DNA of 64,000 nucleotides from Leptobrachium leishanense (lineage: Eukaryota > Chordata > Amphibia > Anura > Megophryidae), in NCBI GenBank assembly GCA_009667805.1, contig CM019063.1, positions 356,466,307 through 356,530,306 of the forward strand, in the 5' to 3' direction. Of the stretch, positions 33,320-45,300 are shown piece after piece. The position numbers were made by a program, and so were the translations under genes. Each line of letters opens with the position of its first letter. The stretch's first letter is position 1. The notes beneath the pieces are model-generated. The model saw nothing but the letters and a program-made list of their open reading frames with translations. It searched no databases and was not told the origin of the DNA.

Positions 33320-34370
33320 TTCTACCAAATATCTGGGAATTTAGGTGATGTGTGTCTTGTCACTGTGCCAAAACATTTGTGAATTGAGGTGATCTTCTGT
33401 GTCTTGTCACTGTGCCAGCAAGTATTTTGGGGGTTAAAAATTTATTTAAAACATTTGTGAATTGAGGTGATCTTCTGTGTCTTGTCACTGTGCCAGCAAG
33501 TATTTTGGGGGTTAGAAATTTCTTTAAAACATTTGTGAATTGAGGTGAACTGTGTCTTGTCACACAGCCAGTGCCACACAGTATTTTTGGAGTCACTAAT
33601 TTTACTAAATATCTGGGAATTGAGGTGATCTGTCTCTTGTCACTGCCAGCAAGTATTTTGGGGATCACTAATTTGTACAAAATATTTGGGAATTGTTATA
33701 ATCTGTGTTATCACTGGCTGCCACCCATCAGGGGGTCTCACTGATTCATAGGAGGTTTCTGAGACTTGTAATCTGTGGCTTCTCACTGCCACCCATCAAG
33801 GGGTCTCACTGATTTATAGGAGGTTTCACTGCCACCCATCAAGGGGTCTCACTGATTTATAGGAGGTTTCACTGCCACCCATCAAGGGGTCTCACTGATT
33901 TATAAGAGGTTTCTGAGATTTGTAATCTGTGGCTTTTCACTGCCGACCATCAAGGGGTCTCACTGATTTATAAGAGGTTTCTGAGACTTGTAATCTGTGG
34001 CTTCTCACTGCCACCCATCAAGGGGTCTCACTGATTTATAAGATGTTTCAATGCCACCCATCAAGGGGTCTCACTGATTTATAAGAGGTTTCACTGCCAC
34101 CCATCAAGGGGTCTCACTGATTTAAAAGAGGTTTCTGAGATTTGTAATCTGTGGCTTCTCACTGCCACACATCAAGGGGTCTCACTGATTTATAGGAGGT
34201 TTCACTGCCACCCATCAAGGGGTCTCACTGATTTATAAGAGGTTTCTGAGACTTGTACTCTGTGGCTTCTCACTGCCACCCATCAAGGGGTCTCACTGAT
34301 TTATAAGAGGTTTCTGAGACTTGTAATCTGTGTCTTGTCACTGGCTGCCAGCTATCAGGGTATCTCACTG
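33320..34370 (+). repeat. 5'-side tandem repeats of hAT copy A (~68-77-bp units)
   Basis: Early units: TCACTGTGCCAGCAAGTATT with AATTGAGGTGATC. Later units: CTGCCACCCATCAAGGGGTC with ACTGATTTATAAGAGGTTTC. Some later units are halved. These lie between the TATA box and the transposase start, in the presumed 5' untranslated region. Confidence 0.85.
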
Positions 34371-37300
34371 AGTTATACCGGAGTTCTTTAAATCTTTAAT
34401 CTTTATACCAAAGGCTGTGCCTCTGGTCGTGGTGGACGTGGTGTATCCTCTGCAGGGGCACGCTTGTCCTTTCTAACTGGTGCTGGCCGTCTTAAGCAGC
34501 AGCAACATACAGAGGATTTGGTGGATTGGCTAACCAGGCAATCCTCATCCTCCGAGTCCTCTGCCAGCCAGGCTTCTAGTGCTTTACAGTCCACTTCAGC
34601 TGCCAAAGCATGTAATGCAGCCTCCATGTCCACAGCTACTCCTGCCGTAGCCTCGCTATCACACACGGAGGAGTCAGCTGAATTGTTTGACTACAATGAC
34701 AGTGACATGCTGCTTGAGGATGCGCAGCAAGTACAATGCTCTGATTAAATCTCTGAGGTTGAGGAAGGGAGTATAATCAACCTAGAGGAAAGGGGTGCCA
34801 GTGATGACACACAAATAACTGGCACTCATGTTGCCCCAGCAGCTGCAGCATACTGCCAAGTTGGCTCCAGTGACGAGGAGATAGGGGGTGATGATGACAA
34901 TGATGATGAGGTCACTGACTCCACCTGGGTGACTGATCGAACAGAGGAATCAAGTGAGGAAGAGGGGGAGGAGGAGGCACAGCAAACACGAGGCACAACA
35001 TCCTCTGTCACCAACCGTAGCACTAGCCAGTCCAAGGCATCAGATGTCAGAGCTGCTCCGGTGCAGAGCGCTGTTGTCTCACACGCAGGAACTCTGCTGT
35101 CTGCTGGGAGTTCTTTAACAAATGTGCAGCAGACCCCACCGTTGCTATTTGTAATCTATGTCAGAGGAGGCTGAAGCGTGGGATAGACACCGGAAACTTG
35201 GGTACCACGTGCTTGAGGCGACATATAACCTCCTGCCACACATCCCGTTGGCGCAAAACTTTGTGTAGGTCCTCCTCCTCCCCATCTGTCTCTACCCTCA
35301 CTGTATGTCCTGCCATGTCATTGCCTACAACCTCCACTGACAGGGATGATGCTACAGTAATGGATGTACCAGGTCCTTCCTCACAATGTGACATCATCCC
35401 AGCAGCTGAAGATTTACGCAGTCAGATTATGTTGCCGCAGCTGCTGCAGCGTAAGAAAAAATATAGTCCCAACCATCCCCAAGCACAGCGTCTAAATGCC
35501 AGCTTAGCAAAATTACTCGCATTGCAGCTGCTGCCTTTCCAGCTGGTGGACTCTGCTCCCTTCCGTGAAGTTGCTGAATGTGCTGTACCACAGTGGCAGG
35601 TTCCAAAATGCCATTACTTTTCACGCAAGGCCATTCCAGCACTATACCAGCATGTGGAAGACAATGTTATCCAGTCATTGGGAAAGGTAGTCAGCAACAA
35701 GGTGCATGTGACTTTAGACACGTGGTCCAGCAAGCATGGACAGGGTCGTTACATTTCCTTCACGGCACACTGGGTATCTCTGATTGCAGCTGGGAGGGAT
35801 ACAAGACGGGGCTCTGTGCTGGAGCTTGTTCATCCACCACGCCTCCAGAAAGCTGCTTGTATGAGGTCTGTCTGCTCCACCACCACCACCACCTCTCCCT
35901 CTTCCTCCTCCTCCTTCTCTGTCTCTGGCAAAGTGGCAGTTAAACCGACGCCTGACAGGGTCTATGCAATGGCTCAAGCAAAAAGAAGCCATACTGTGCT
36001 TGAGCTGGTTTGTTTAGGGGACAGGAGCCAAACCGGGCCAGAAATTCTGTCAGCTCTGCAGGGCCATGTGCAGAGATGGTTAACACCATGCCAGCTTCAG
36101 CTGGGAATGATCATCTGTGATGTGTGGGTAATAGTAATATTAGTAATAAGTAATAATCATGTGTGGGTAATAGTACCCAGGGCTGCAGAGCTTCTCAGCC
36201 AGGCCAGAAAAGTCTGAAGCCACTTCAGACGGTCATTTCCAGCAAGCGTTCGCCTGGCAGAAATTCAAAGAGAATTCCACCTTCCCACAAACTGTCTGAT
36301 CTGTGACATGCCCACCAGGTGGAACTCGACATTAGCAATTCTGCAGCATCTGCACAAACAGCAGAGGGCCATCAACGAGTACCTGTGTGAGTATGGCACA
36401 AGGACAGGTTCAGGTCAACTTGTTTCCCCCCCCCCGCAGCGGCTGATGATCAAGGATGCATGCACTGTACTGTCACCATTTGAGGAGGCAACGAGGATGA
36501 TGAGCAGGGACAGTGCATGCATCAGTGACACAATTCCTTTAGTGTTCTTGCTGGAGCACACTCTGCGTGGAATTATAGATGTGGCTCTAGAGGCAGAGCA
36601 GCGGGAGGAAGAGGAGGCCTTCCCTAGCTCTCAAGGCCACAGTCTTTCCGCAGACAGCATTCCAGCGGGTCCTACTCAGATCAGACAGGAGGAGGATGAG
36701 GAGGAGGAGGAGGAGGAGGAGGCAGAATATTTAAGTAGTGGGGGCATTGAAGGTGGGGATTCCTCAAGGGCGGGTTTCGTGTGCCCAGAAACACAAGGGC
36801 TAGTGCGTGGCTGGGAGGAGGAAGTGCACGATGGGGTCATCATCATTGACCAGGAAAACTCGGAAGCTAATGCCACCTCCAACCTACGCTGCATGGGCTC
36901 CCTAATAATGCAAAGTCTGCTAAAGGACCCCAGGATTCGTGCTATCAAGGAGAGGGATCATTAATGGTTGGCAACCCTTCTTGATCCACGATACAAGGGT
37001 AAAGTTGCAGAGCTCATCCTGCCCGCACAGAGGGAGCACAGGATGAAAAAACTTGAGGACGCTCTAAAGCGACACTTGTGTAACACCTTTCCAGGCACTG
37101 GTAGGTTACCAAGTGATGACACACGTACTTCTGAGGCTGAGGATGGTGAGAGGAATAGTGGTGAAGGCCAGGGCCTCTTGACTGATGCATTTTTAAACTT
37201 TTTTAGTCCACAACGCCCAGGGACGTCAAATGTAGGCGCCCATTGCCAGCGTCTTCACCATATGGTGCAGGACTACCTAGGGGCAAGGGCAGACCTAGAT

Positions 37301-38054
37301 ACCTTTCCAGCAGATGATCCACTGGCTTACTGGGTGTTGAGATTGGGTCACTGGCCAGAACTTAGCCAATATGCTATGCAGCTACTGGGTTGCCCTTCAT
37401 CTAGCGTGATTTCTGAAAGGATGTTCAGTGCCGCTGGAGGTTTTGTCACAGACAAAAGAGTGCGTCTGTCCACCGACTCTGTAGACCGACTGACATTTAT
37501 AAAAATGAATCAGTCCTGGATCAGCAGTTATCAATCCTCTGATGCTAACTAGGGATGAGCCGAACACCCCCCGAGTTCGGTTCGGGCCCGATCCCGAACT
37601 TCCCATTTGTTCGGATCCGAACCCGAACCCGAACCCCCATGCAAGTCAATGGGGCTGAAATTTCGGGTTTTTAGAGTGCCCTCCAAGAGGGCATATATGC
37701 TACATATTTGCCATAAAAGGTGTAAGGGGGTCCGGGTAGTGCCCTGGGGGACAGGAAACAAGGACAAAAAGTAAAAAAAAAAAGTTTTTAAAAGGACAGT
37801 GAGTTTTCCATGAAATAAGGGTTAAAAATAAAAACGAAAAATTCCTTCAAATATCGTGCCTAAGAGGTCCCCATAACCTACCCGTGAAGTGGCGGATTTC
37901 TAGGATGTATAGAAATATGTAAAAACCAAAAAATGACATTTCAAATGACGGTAAATGCTTTTCCTTTAATCTATCCATAAACAACTGCTTGGGGCGGCAG
38001 TCTGTAAGAAAAGAGGAGACATTTTCGGACACGCAGAAAAAGTTTCCTGATTTT

Positions 38055-38966
38055 TTGGCAGTGAAAAGCAGGAGAATGAGTGGAGAATGGAAAATTCTAG
38101 GTCAAAATAGCCAAACCAGAAAAATTCTCTCATTTAGGCTAGGGTCAGACTAGCGAATTTTTAACGTGCGTTTAGGCGCACTTAATCACGGCCGCACTAG
38201 CAGCAAATGACGGGCAATGACGGCCATTATACGAAGTACGGTCGCACGAAAGTCCAGCTGCGCAACGCAAGTGGAAAATGAACGCATTTTTTCGAGAACG
38301 CAGAACCGCTAGTACGGACGTACAGAGTTCGCTGCGTCCACTAGCAGCGTGTTTGCGTGATTTGGAGACGTCAGACCCTGCTCATGTCCGGCCAACATAA
38401 CGTCCAGACACCCAAAGTTTCCTGGTTTGGATCCGTAAAAAATCACGTACAAAAATGCGCATCGTATGACCGTTTTCGCGCAATCCGTGAAAAAATGCGG
38501 CAATGCGTTCGGACACACTGTTTGACGGTCGCTGAAAAAAATGCGTTAGTCTGACCCTAGCCTTATCTCACTTTCCAAATCGGCTATTTGGTCCAGATTG
38601 TTCTCTTTTCCTGCTATTGTCCTGGTTTTCACTTTTCTCTGAACAACCCTGAGAGAGAGAGGTGAAAGCCAGGAGAACTGGCAGAGGAAGAGAACAATCT
38701 AGACCAAATAGCCGATTTGGAAAGTGAGATAAATGGGAGAATTTTTCTGGTTTGGCTATTTTGACCTAGAATTTTCCATTACCCAGTCATTCTCCTGAGT
38801 TTCACCTTTCTCTGAATAACCCTGTCAGGGTTATTCAGAGAGCGGTGAAGAGCTAGCCTTATCTAGTTAAATGGGAGAATTTTTCTGGTTTGGCTATTTT
38901 GACTTAGAATTTTCACTTCTCCAGTTATTCTCCTGCTTTTCACCGCTCTCTGAATAACCCTGTGAA
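38055..38966. repeat. Cluster of three palindromic MITE copies
   Basis: Three related copies of the CAGGGTTATTCAGAG MITE lie end to end: ~38,055-38,650 (split by another MITE), ~38,650-38,823, and 38,825-~38,962. They share TTTGGCTATTTTGACCTAGA and GGAAAGTGAGATAAATGGGA (or reverse complement). Adjoining copies share boundary bases (ACCCTGTCAGGGTTATTC). Confidence 0.8.
38137..38562. mobile_element. Harbinger-like MITE with TTA duplication
   Basis: 426 bp with inverted ends GGCTAGGGTCAGACTAGCG and TAGTCTGACCCTAGCC, flanked by TTA (38134-38136, 38563-38565). The 3-bp TTA duplication is typical of PIF/Harbinger. It sits inside the first palindromic MITE copy. No ORF of its own. Confidence 0.75.
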
Positions 38967-40047
38967 TGTTTAATCCCGAGGTGAAAAATAACATTGCTTT
39001 AGAGTTTTTTTCAAACACCAGTTAACCACTTGGCTGCTATGGACGCTATGGACTTTTTAAAAATAAAAAGTAAAAATAAAAAATAAAAATATTTTAAAAA
39101 AAATTCAAAAAAAAAATAAACAAGTTGTTTTTTTTTTTTTTTTTTTGTTAATGCAGCAAAATTGTTCCCATTTCAATTATAATGTGAACAATAATGCCGC
39201 ACTAACGATTTTTGTATGCAGTGCGTTTGTTAAAAAAAGCGAAATTTTCCCCAAAAAAAAAAGTAACGAGACCCCATTTCTAATTTTTTTAACAAGCGCA
39301 CCCCATACAAAATATAACCGCAAACGATTGCATGTTAAAATGTGAAAAAAATCACTTTACACATAATAAATTATTGAAAATTGTAATTTTATTCAATTTT
39401 TTGTTATAATATACAGACATGACATAATGTATACATATAATAATGACATATTATGAATCTGCCAAGTCTGCTGGAAAGAACAATATATAATATGTCTGGG
39501 TCATATATCAAAATATGGCTACAAAATGCGGTTAAACATGATGAGCGAAAGCGGTAAAAATGACCTCAGCACAGAGGTCTGAAAAGCCTCAGCAGCGAAA
39601 GGGTTAAATGCAGCATATTAGGATGTTTTAGGAGGGAAATTAATTCTCAAATCTCAATCAGAAACAGACACCACCCCACCCCCTCACTATATTGTACAAT
39701 GTATCAAATTGATTACCAGACTGAAAACACCTGGTGTTATGCCTGTTTGTGAACAGAGGTCATTTAGAGTTGATAATCTTTCCACGTACACATTAGTTTT
39801 TAATTCAATATCTAATAAACCGTTGCTTATAATATTCTGCAGTAAAGAGTCTCTTTATTTCTAGATTTTTTAGTATTTTTTTAAGCATTTTCTATACTTT
39901 TTTCAAAATTTCTTTTTTTTTTCGAACCCGAACCGAACACGCCCAAAAAGTTCGAATTTCGCAAACTTTTGAACTGCCAAAGTCCGGGCCGAACTCCGAA
40001 ACGGCGAACCCGAACAGTTCATCCCTAATGCTGATGTAATGGAATAG

Positions 40048-40590
40048 ATCGGGGATGTCTTCTGCATTCACATAACCTCCAGCACTGAACTCTTCCACAA
40101 TACCACAAAAGGGTTACAGTGTGAATGCACTTGCTGCCATGAAAGGCACAATATTTGGCTGCAATGACGCCTGTGCCAGATTTATAACATTTAAATTTTT
40201 TGAACCTGCAGGGTCCAACCCTGCACTCTTCCACAATACTACAGAGGTGTTACTGTATGATAGTACTTGCTGGCCTGACACCAAAAGCACAATATCTGGG
40301 TGCACTGATGCCTTTAACAGATGCATATCTTTTTAAAATAGGACCACATGGTCCATCCCTGCATTCTTCCACAATACTACAGAGAGGTTACTGTACATGC
40401 TGGGCTGGCAGTCTTGCTGGCCTGGCACCAAAAGCACAATATTTGGGTGCACTGCCAATGACGCCTGTATCAGATTCATATCCTCAGAGGGGTTACGGTG
40501 TGACGCTAAAGGCCCAATTTTAAATTACCTATTGGTACTTTCATCCAAAGCCTGCATAAGTTTCACAATAATTTAGCCAAAAAGTCACTA
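40048..40590 (+). repeat. ~146-bp repeats of hAT copy A
   Basis: About 3.5 diverged copies of the same unit as at 27.6-29.8 kb (CTCTTCCACAATACCACAAA, GGCACAATATTTGGCTGCA). They directly follow the transposase stop. Confidence 0.85.
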
Positions 40591-41015
40591 AACTTTTTCT
40601 ACGTGTCCCAAAATGTCTCCTCTTTTCATACAGACTGCCGCCCCAAGCAGTTGTTTATGGATAGATTAAAGGAAAAGCATTTACCATCATTTGAAACATA
40701 ATTTTTTTTTTGTTTTTAAGTGTTTCTATACATCCTAGAAATCCGCCACTTCACGGGCAGGTTATGGGGACCTCCTATGCACAATATTTGAAGGAATTTT
40801 TCATTTATATTTTTAACCCTTATTTAATGGAAAACTCCCTGTCCCTTTAAAAAACTTTTTTTTAAAACTTTTTGTCCTTGTTTCCTGTCCCCCAGGGCAC
40901 TACCCGGACGCCAATACACCTTTTATGGCAAATATCTAGCATATATGCCCTCTTGGAGGGCACTCTAAAAACCGAATTTTCAGCCCCATTGACTCGTATG
41001 GAGTTAGAGTTCGGG
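40591..41015 (+). repeat. 3' terminal region of hAT copy A
   Basis: Shares CAGACTGCCGCCCCAAGCAG, CACTTCACGGGCAGGTTATG and CTGTCCCCCAGGGCACTACC with 29.8-30.2 kb and 45.4-45.8 kb, and in reverse complement with 37.56-38.04 kb. The final terminus is replaced by LINE sequence. Confidence 0.85.
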
Positions 41016-42540
41016 TTCTTTGGCATCGGATTGGATGGTACTTTGGCATCGGATCAGGAGTCGCTTCATGTTATCCTCCTTCCCGTCCCTCTTGCTGCCA
41101 TTGAATCATAATCCGAACCTCCCAAGTGGTGTACGTTATTCTGTGAAAAACAGATTTACGGAAGGGACGCGTCTGCAGGCTCATATTTTTCAGGACGGTA
41201 TATTTTTGGAATTGACGGAATTGGATGCCACCGCACCGGCCTCTTTTGCAGACATATTTAATTATCATTAGATTCAAGGATACCTCCGTAAATTGCCGGG
41301 GAACTCATGTCTGCTCAGACTGCTGACACCCTTTGAAAAATTCTGCAATCTTGACTTACAATTGGATCATAGCATTTCAGCACTGTATAAGATGATTCAA
41401 AAGGCGGACGGACACGAACCGAGCTTTATGGGAAGATGGGAGAGGGAGCTGCAACTCCCGATCACTACCGCGCAGTGGCAGACGACGCTCACACTGACCC
41501 ATCAAGGAACACGTATATTCACTTTTGCTGAGACCTCCTACAAACTTGTCACGTTTTGGTACAGGTCCCCGTTACTCATCGCACGTATGTCAACTTTGGG
41601 AGACCCGGGATGTTGGAGGAATTGCTCCCAGGTCAGAGACTTACTTGCACATTTGGTGGGGATGCCTGATCATTCAACGATTTTGAAAGAGGATTGCATC
41701 ATTGATTTTTATCCTGACGGACATGACCTTACCGTTGAGACCAGAGGTATTCCTCCTCTTCCATATTATTGCCTCTATTAAACGTCTTAAACAATCCTTA
41801 CTATTACGGATTTTATTGGGAGCAAGGGCTCTGATTCCCAAATTTTGGAAAACACCTCGACTCCCAAGCTTGACAGACCTCTCTGACAAACTGAATGACA
41901 TGCAGAGGGTAGAAGAGTCGCTGATCTCTTCAGATGCTCAGCGGAAAAATTTACAGACACATGGTTTTACTGGAATCAGGCGTCATCATATGAGGCATAT
42001 AAAACCTTGAGAGAGGAATGGGGCTATACTGAGGGGGTGGAGAATGGGTCTCCTGGAAGGAGCCGGGCGGGTCCGTGGGTTCTATAGGAAACCTATATTT
42101 GTTAGCTCAGAAGGTGACGATATTGTTTCGCTTTAATGGCCCCCATTCTCGAATTCCGGAACATAATTATTATATTTCTGTATACCTAATACTTTACTAT
42201 CTTTTCTATTTTCTTCTCTGAATCTATTCTTTTATTCTCTTTTTGCAATTTGAAAAATTTTCTTTTTTAGTATTTCTTTAAGTGGACATGGCTATATTCA
42301 CGATTACACGCAATGCATGGGAAGATGAGGATATGTGCTCCTCGATCTCATCTTCTAGAATACGTACCCCACACGAGATTGATATTATGTTACACGAAAT
42401 GAGATGATCTAATGTTGAATGATTACAAATTATCAAAGTTATACAACTGCATATGTAGACAATGAACACAATTTACATGTATATATTGTTTTTCTGCATG
42501 GCTCCACAATAAAGAAACTTTGAATGCAAAAAAAAAAAAA
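41016..42540 (+). pseudogene. Tx1/L1-like LINE ORF2 3' end with poly(A)
   Basis: Plus-strand C-terminal part of a LINE ORF2: FTEGTRLQAHIFQDG, then an open stretch with FTFAETSYKLVTFWYRSPLL and a cysteine-containing segment (GCWRNCSQV). After a frameshift near 41,750, RLKQSLLLRILLGARALIP follows. The 3' untranslated part ends in AATAAAGAAACTTTG and a poly(A) run at about 42,528-42,540, marking the true 3' end. It is 5'-truncated; no RT catalytic block is present. It joins directly to the 3' region of hAT copy A. Confidence 0.7.
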
Positions 42541-42619
42541 ACTCCTACGTGTTTCAATGGGAGTTCAGGTTCATGCAGAGTGTTTATAACCCAAATTGAG
42601 ATTATATTTGAATTGAATC

Positions 42620-43293
42620 CAAGTATGTGTCCCACAGATAGCGCTAAGGTGGGTTATGTTATTAACCACCTAACCGAGAAAGCTCTGCTGTAGGCAACCC
42701 TCTTGTGGAAACTAAAGAAACCTGGGTAATTATGCTGAGTTTATGGCAGAGCTACGATGCACGTTTGACCCCGCTAGAAGGGCAACAGGGGCAGCTAGGG
42801 CTTGTGGCATATATCCCAGGGCAACCGACGACTTGCAGATTATGCTATCGAGTTTAAAACAGGACTGCTGAATTGTCATGGCCTAATGAAGTGCTTGTTT
42901 CTCAAAGGAATTTCCAAGAGTATCATGCACGAATTAGCACCTATGGTATTGCCCGAGGAGCTAGAGGATCTGGTGGGCTGTTGTATAGCCCTCGATGATC
43001 AGATGCGTGATCTGGCCGTAGCAAATCTCATAAACCTTCTCAGGGGGCCAGTTCTGCTTCTAGGTCTACTCACGCTGTCTCTCCTCCCAGACCTGTACCC
43101 ACTGAAACATAACCTATGATATTAGGTCGTTCTGGTATATCAGGAGAGGAGAGACAATATTGCCTCCGAGAGGGGCTGTGCCTCTATTGTGCTGATAGAG
43201 GGCATTTTCGTTTAGAATGCCCCAAGCGACCAGAAAGATCTAATGTGTCGGGAAACGAGCAAGCCTAGAATCCCCTGAGAGACAGGTTCTGGG
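42620..43293 (+). pseudogene. Ty3/gypsy gag (capsid end and zinc knuckle)
   Basis: Capsid-type phrases in several frames: AKVGYVINHLTEKAL (~42,645), NRRLADYAIEFKT, PEELEDLVGCCIALDDQMRD. A CCHC knuckle follows (LCLYCADRGHFRLECPKR, ~43,175-43,230). Layout and wording resemble vertebrate gypsy elements of the kind that gave rise to domesticated PEG10/RTL genes. Stops and frameshifts break it. Gag would form particles and bind RNA. Confidence 0.75.
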
Positions 43294-43586
43294 TAGGGAT
43301 GAGCTGTTCGGTTTGATGTGTTCGGAGTTTGATTTGAACATTGCCAGTTCGTGTGTTCGCGAACTTCGAACATTTCTGCGTGTTCGCAGCATGTTCGCCC
43401 ACAATGCACCACAATGGACCACAATGCACTTTTCCACTGGCCTAAAGCTTGTAATTGGCTACAGCCTGCACCTGACCACAGTTTAGGTGCAAGACACTTG
43501 CAAGACTATGCCAATCACGGCTCAGAGTCCTGATTGGGCAAATTTTGCCCAACCATGGGCTCACAGAGCTAAGTCCTGCAGCACAC

Positions 43587-43593
43587 TATATAA
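43587..43593 (+). promoter_or_regulatory. TATA box of hAT copy B
   Basis: TATATAA in the context GCACAC...GGTTTCAC, equivalent to 33201-33207 in copy A. Confidence 0.5.
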
Positions 43594-43639
43594 GGTTTCA
43601 CACAGCCTTCAGCATGTGTTTTTTGAGTGTGCGTTCTCA

Positions 43640-44115
43640 CTGCCAGTCTGCCAGCAGCTATTGGGGGGTCTCATTTCTACAAAATATCTGGGAATTGTTC
43701 TAATCTGTGTGTTCTCACTGCCACCAACTATTTTGGGGGTCTCATTTCTACAAAATATCTGTGAATTGTTGTAATCTTTGTGTTCTCACTGCCACCAGCA
43801 ATTGTGGGGGTCTCATTTCTACAAAATATCTGGGAACTGTTCTAATCTTTGTGTTCTCACTGCCACCAACTATTTTGGGGGTCTCATTTCTACAAAATAT
43901 CTGGGAATTGTTCTAATCTTTGTGTTCTCACCGCCAGCAGCAATTGTGGGGGTCTCACTTCTAGAAGATATCTGGGAATTGTAATCTGTGTATTCTCACT
44001 TCCACCAACTATTTTGGGGGTCAGTCATTTATACAAAATATCTGGGAATTGTTGTAATCTTTGTGTTCTCACTGCCACCAACTATTTTGGGGGTCTCATT
44101 TCTACAAAATATCTG
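43640..44115 (+). repeat. 5'-side 71-bp tandem repeats of hAT copy B
   Basis: About 6.5 copies of TTCTCACTGCCACCAACTAT, TTTGGGGGTCTCATTTCTAC, AAAATATCTGGGAATTGT. The regular 71-bp period keeps overlapping frames open, which are not genes. Confidence 0.9.
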
Positions 44116-44500
44116 GGAATTGTTCTACTGATGCCTTTTTTAAATTTTTTTAGTCCACGACGCCCAGGGATCTCAAATGTAGGCACCCATTGCCAGCGTC
44201 TTCACCATATGGTGCAGGACTACCTAGGGGCAAGGGCAGACCTGGATATCTTCACAGCAGATGATCCACTGGCTTGCTGGGTGTTGAGATTGGATCACTG
44301 GCCAGAACTTAGCCATTATGCTATGCAGCTACTAGGTTGCCCTTCATCTAGCGTGCTTTTTGAAAGGACGTTCAGTGCCGCTGGAGGTTTTGTCACAGAC
44401 AAAAAAGTGTGTCTGTCCACCAACTCTGTAGACCGGCTGACATTTATAAAAATGAATCAGTCCTGGATCAGCAGCCCTGATGGTGACGTAACTGAATAGA
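44116..44500 (+). pseudogene. hAT transposase C-terminal fragment (copy B)
   Basis: Open from the repeat junction to the TAG at about 44,499. Reads FLNFFSPRRPGISNVG, VQDYLGARADLD, WPELSHYAMQLLG, ERTFSAAGGFVTDK and FIKMNQSWISS. It corresponds to the last ~120 residues of the copy A transposase (dimerisation region and final catalytic Glu) and is nearly uninterrupted, but the N-terminal two thirds are deleted. Confidence 0.9.
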
Positions 44501-44509
44501 TCGGGGATC

Positions 44510-45300
44510 TCTTCTGCATTCCCAAAACCTCCACCACTGCACTCTTCCACAATACCACAAAGGGGTTACGGTGTGAAGGCACTTGCTGCCACCAAAGGCA
44601 CCATATTTGGCTGCACTGACGTCTATATTACTAGATTCATATCATTTTAATATTGGACCGCAGGGTCCAACCCTGCACTCTTCCACAATACCACAAAAGG
44701 GTTACGGTGTGAAGGCACTTGCTGCCACCAAAGGCACAATATTTGTCTGCCCTGCCACTGACGCCTATATTACCAGATTCATATCATTTTAATATTGGAC
44801 CGCAGGGTCCAACCCTGCACTCTTCCACAATACTACAAAAGGGTTATGGTGTGAAGGCACTTGCTGCCACCAAAGGCACAATATTTGGGTGCACTGCCAC
44901 TGACGCCTATATTACCAGATTCATATAATTTTAATATTGGACCGCAGGGTCCAACCCTGCACTTTTCCACAATACCACAGAGGGGTTACTTACAGTGTGA
45001 AGGCACTTGCTGCCACCAGAGGCACAATATTTGGCTGCACTGACACTGACGCCTATATTACCAGATTCATATCATATTAATATTGGACCGCAGGGTCCAA
45101 CTCTGCACTCTTCCACAATACCACAAAAGGGTTACAGTGTGAAGGCACTTGCTGCCACCAAAGGCACAATATTTGGCTGTACTGACACTGACGCCTATAT
45201 TACCAGATTCATATCATTTAAATTTTTTGGACCGCACTTTTGTGGCACTCTTCCACAATACCACAGAGGGGTTAGGGTGTGATGGCACTGTTGCCGACAC
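44510..45300 (+). repeat. ~136-146-bp tandem repeats of hAT copy B
   Basis: About 5.5 copies of the post-transposase unit (GGCACTTGCTGCCACCAAAG, TTGGACCGCAGGGTCCAACC). Unit lengths alternate around 136, 142 and 146 bp. Confidence 0.9.

Larger units (their letters stand above)
37550..40027. mobile_element. hAT-type element nested in the transposase end of copy A
   Basis: 2,478 bp from TAGGGATGAGCCGAAC to GTTCATCCCTA. The flanking 8-bp duplications ATGCTAAC (37542-37549) and ATGCTGAT (40028-40035) differ at two positions. Its left ~0.5 kb is the reverse complement of the 3' end of hAT copies A, B and D. The interior holds a palindromic MITE cluster (38,055-38,966) with a second MITE, and AT-rich non-coding sequence (38,967-39,900). 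No transposase. Confidence 0.8.
34395..40047 (+). pseudogene. hAT transposase (BED finger type), copy A
   Basis: A cut-and-paste DNA transposase. A Ser/Thr/Glu-rich N-terminal part (34,464-35,130, one in-frame TAA at 34746) lacks the MSERP start seen in copy C. A frameshift near 35,130 leads to a BED zinc finger (CNLC...HITSCH, ~35,150-35,240). Then come the catalytic Asp block VTLDTWSSKHGQGRY (~35,708), MPTRWNST (~36,308), LLDPRYKGK (~36,975) and the C-terminal dimerisation block WPELSQYAMQLLG with SERMFSAAG (~37,350-37,440). In-frame stops: TGA at 36215-36217 and TAA at 36962-36964. The nested element at 37,550 cuts it four codons before its TAG (40045-40047). Inactive, but structurally almost complete. 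Confidence 0.9.
33150..41015 (+). mobile_element. hAT element copy A (nearly full, with nested insertion)
   Basis: Order: 5' region from about 33,150 (outer 5' end missing), TATA box, ~70-bp tandem repeats (33,320-34,370), transposase (34,395-37,549), a nested hAT-type element (37,550-40,027), the transposase stop and ~146-bp repeats (40,028-40,590), then the 3' terminal region (~40,590-41,015). The final TAGGGATGAGC terminus is lost at the 3' side. It matches copies B, C and D where they overlap. Confidence 0.8.

Noticed and set aside
35714..35992. Glycine-rich minus-strand ORF opposite the hAT transposase
   Set aside because: Antisense shadow of a Ser/Thr-rich coding stretch.
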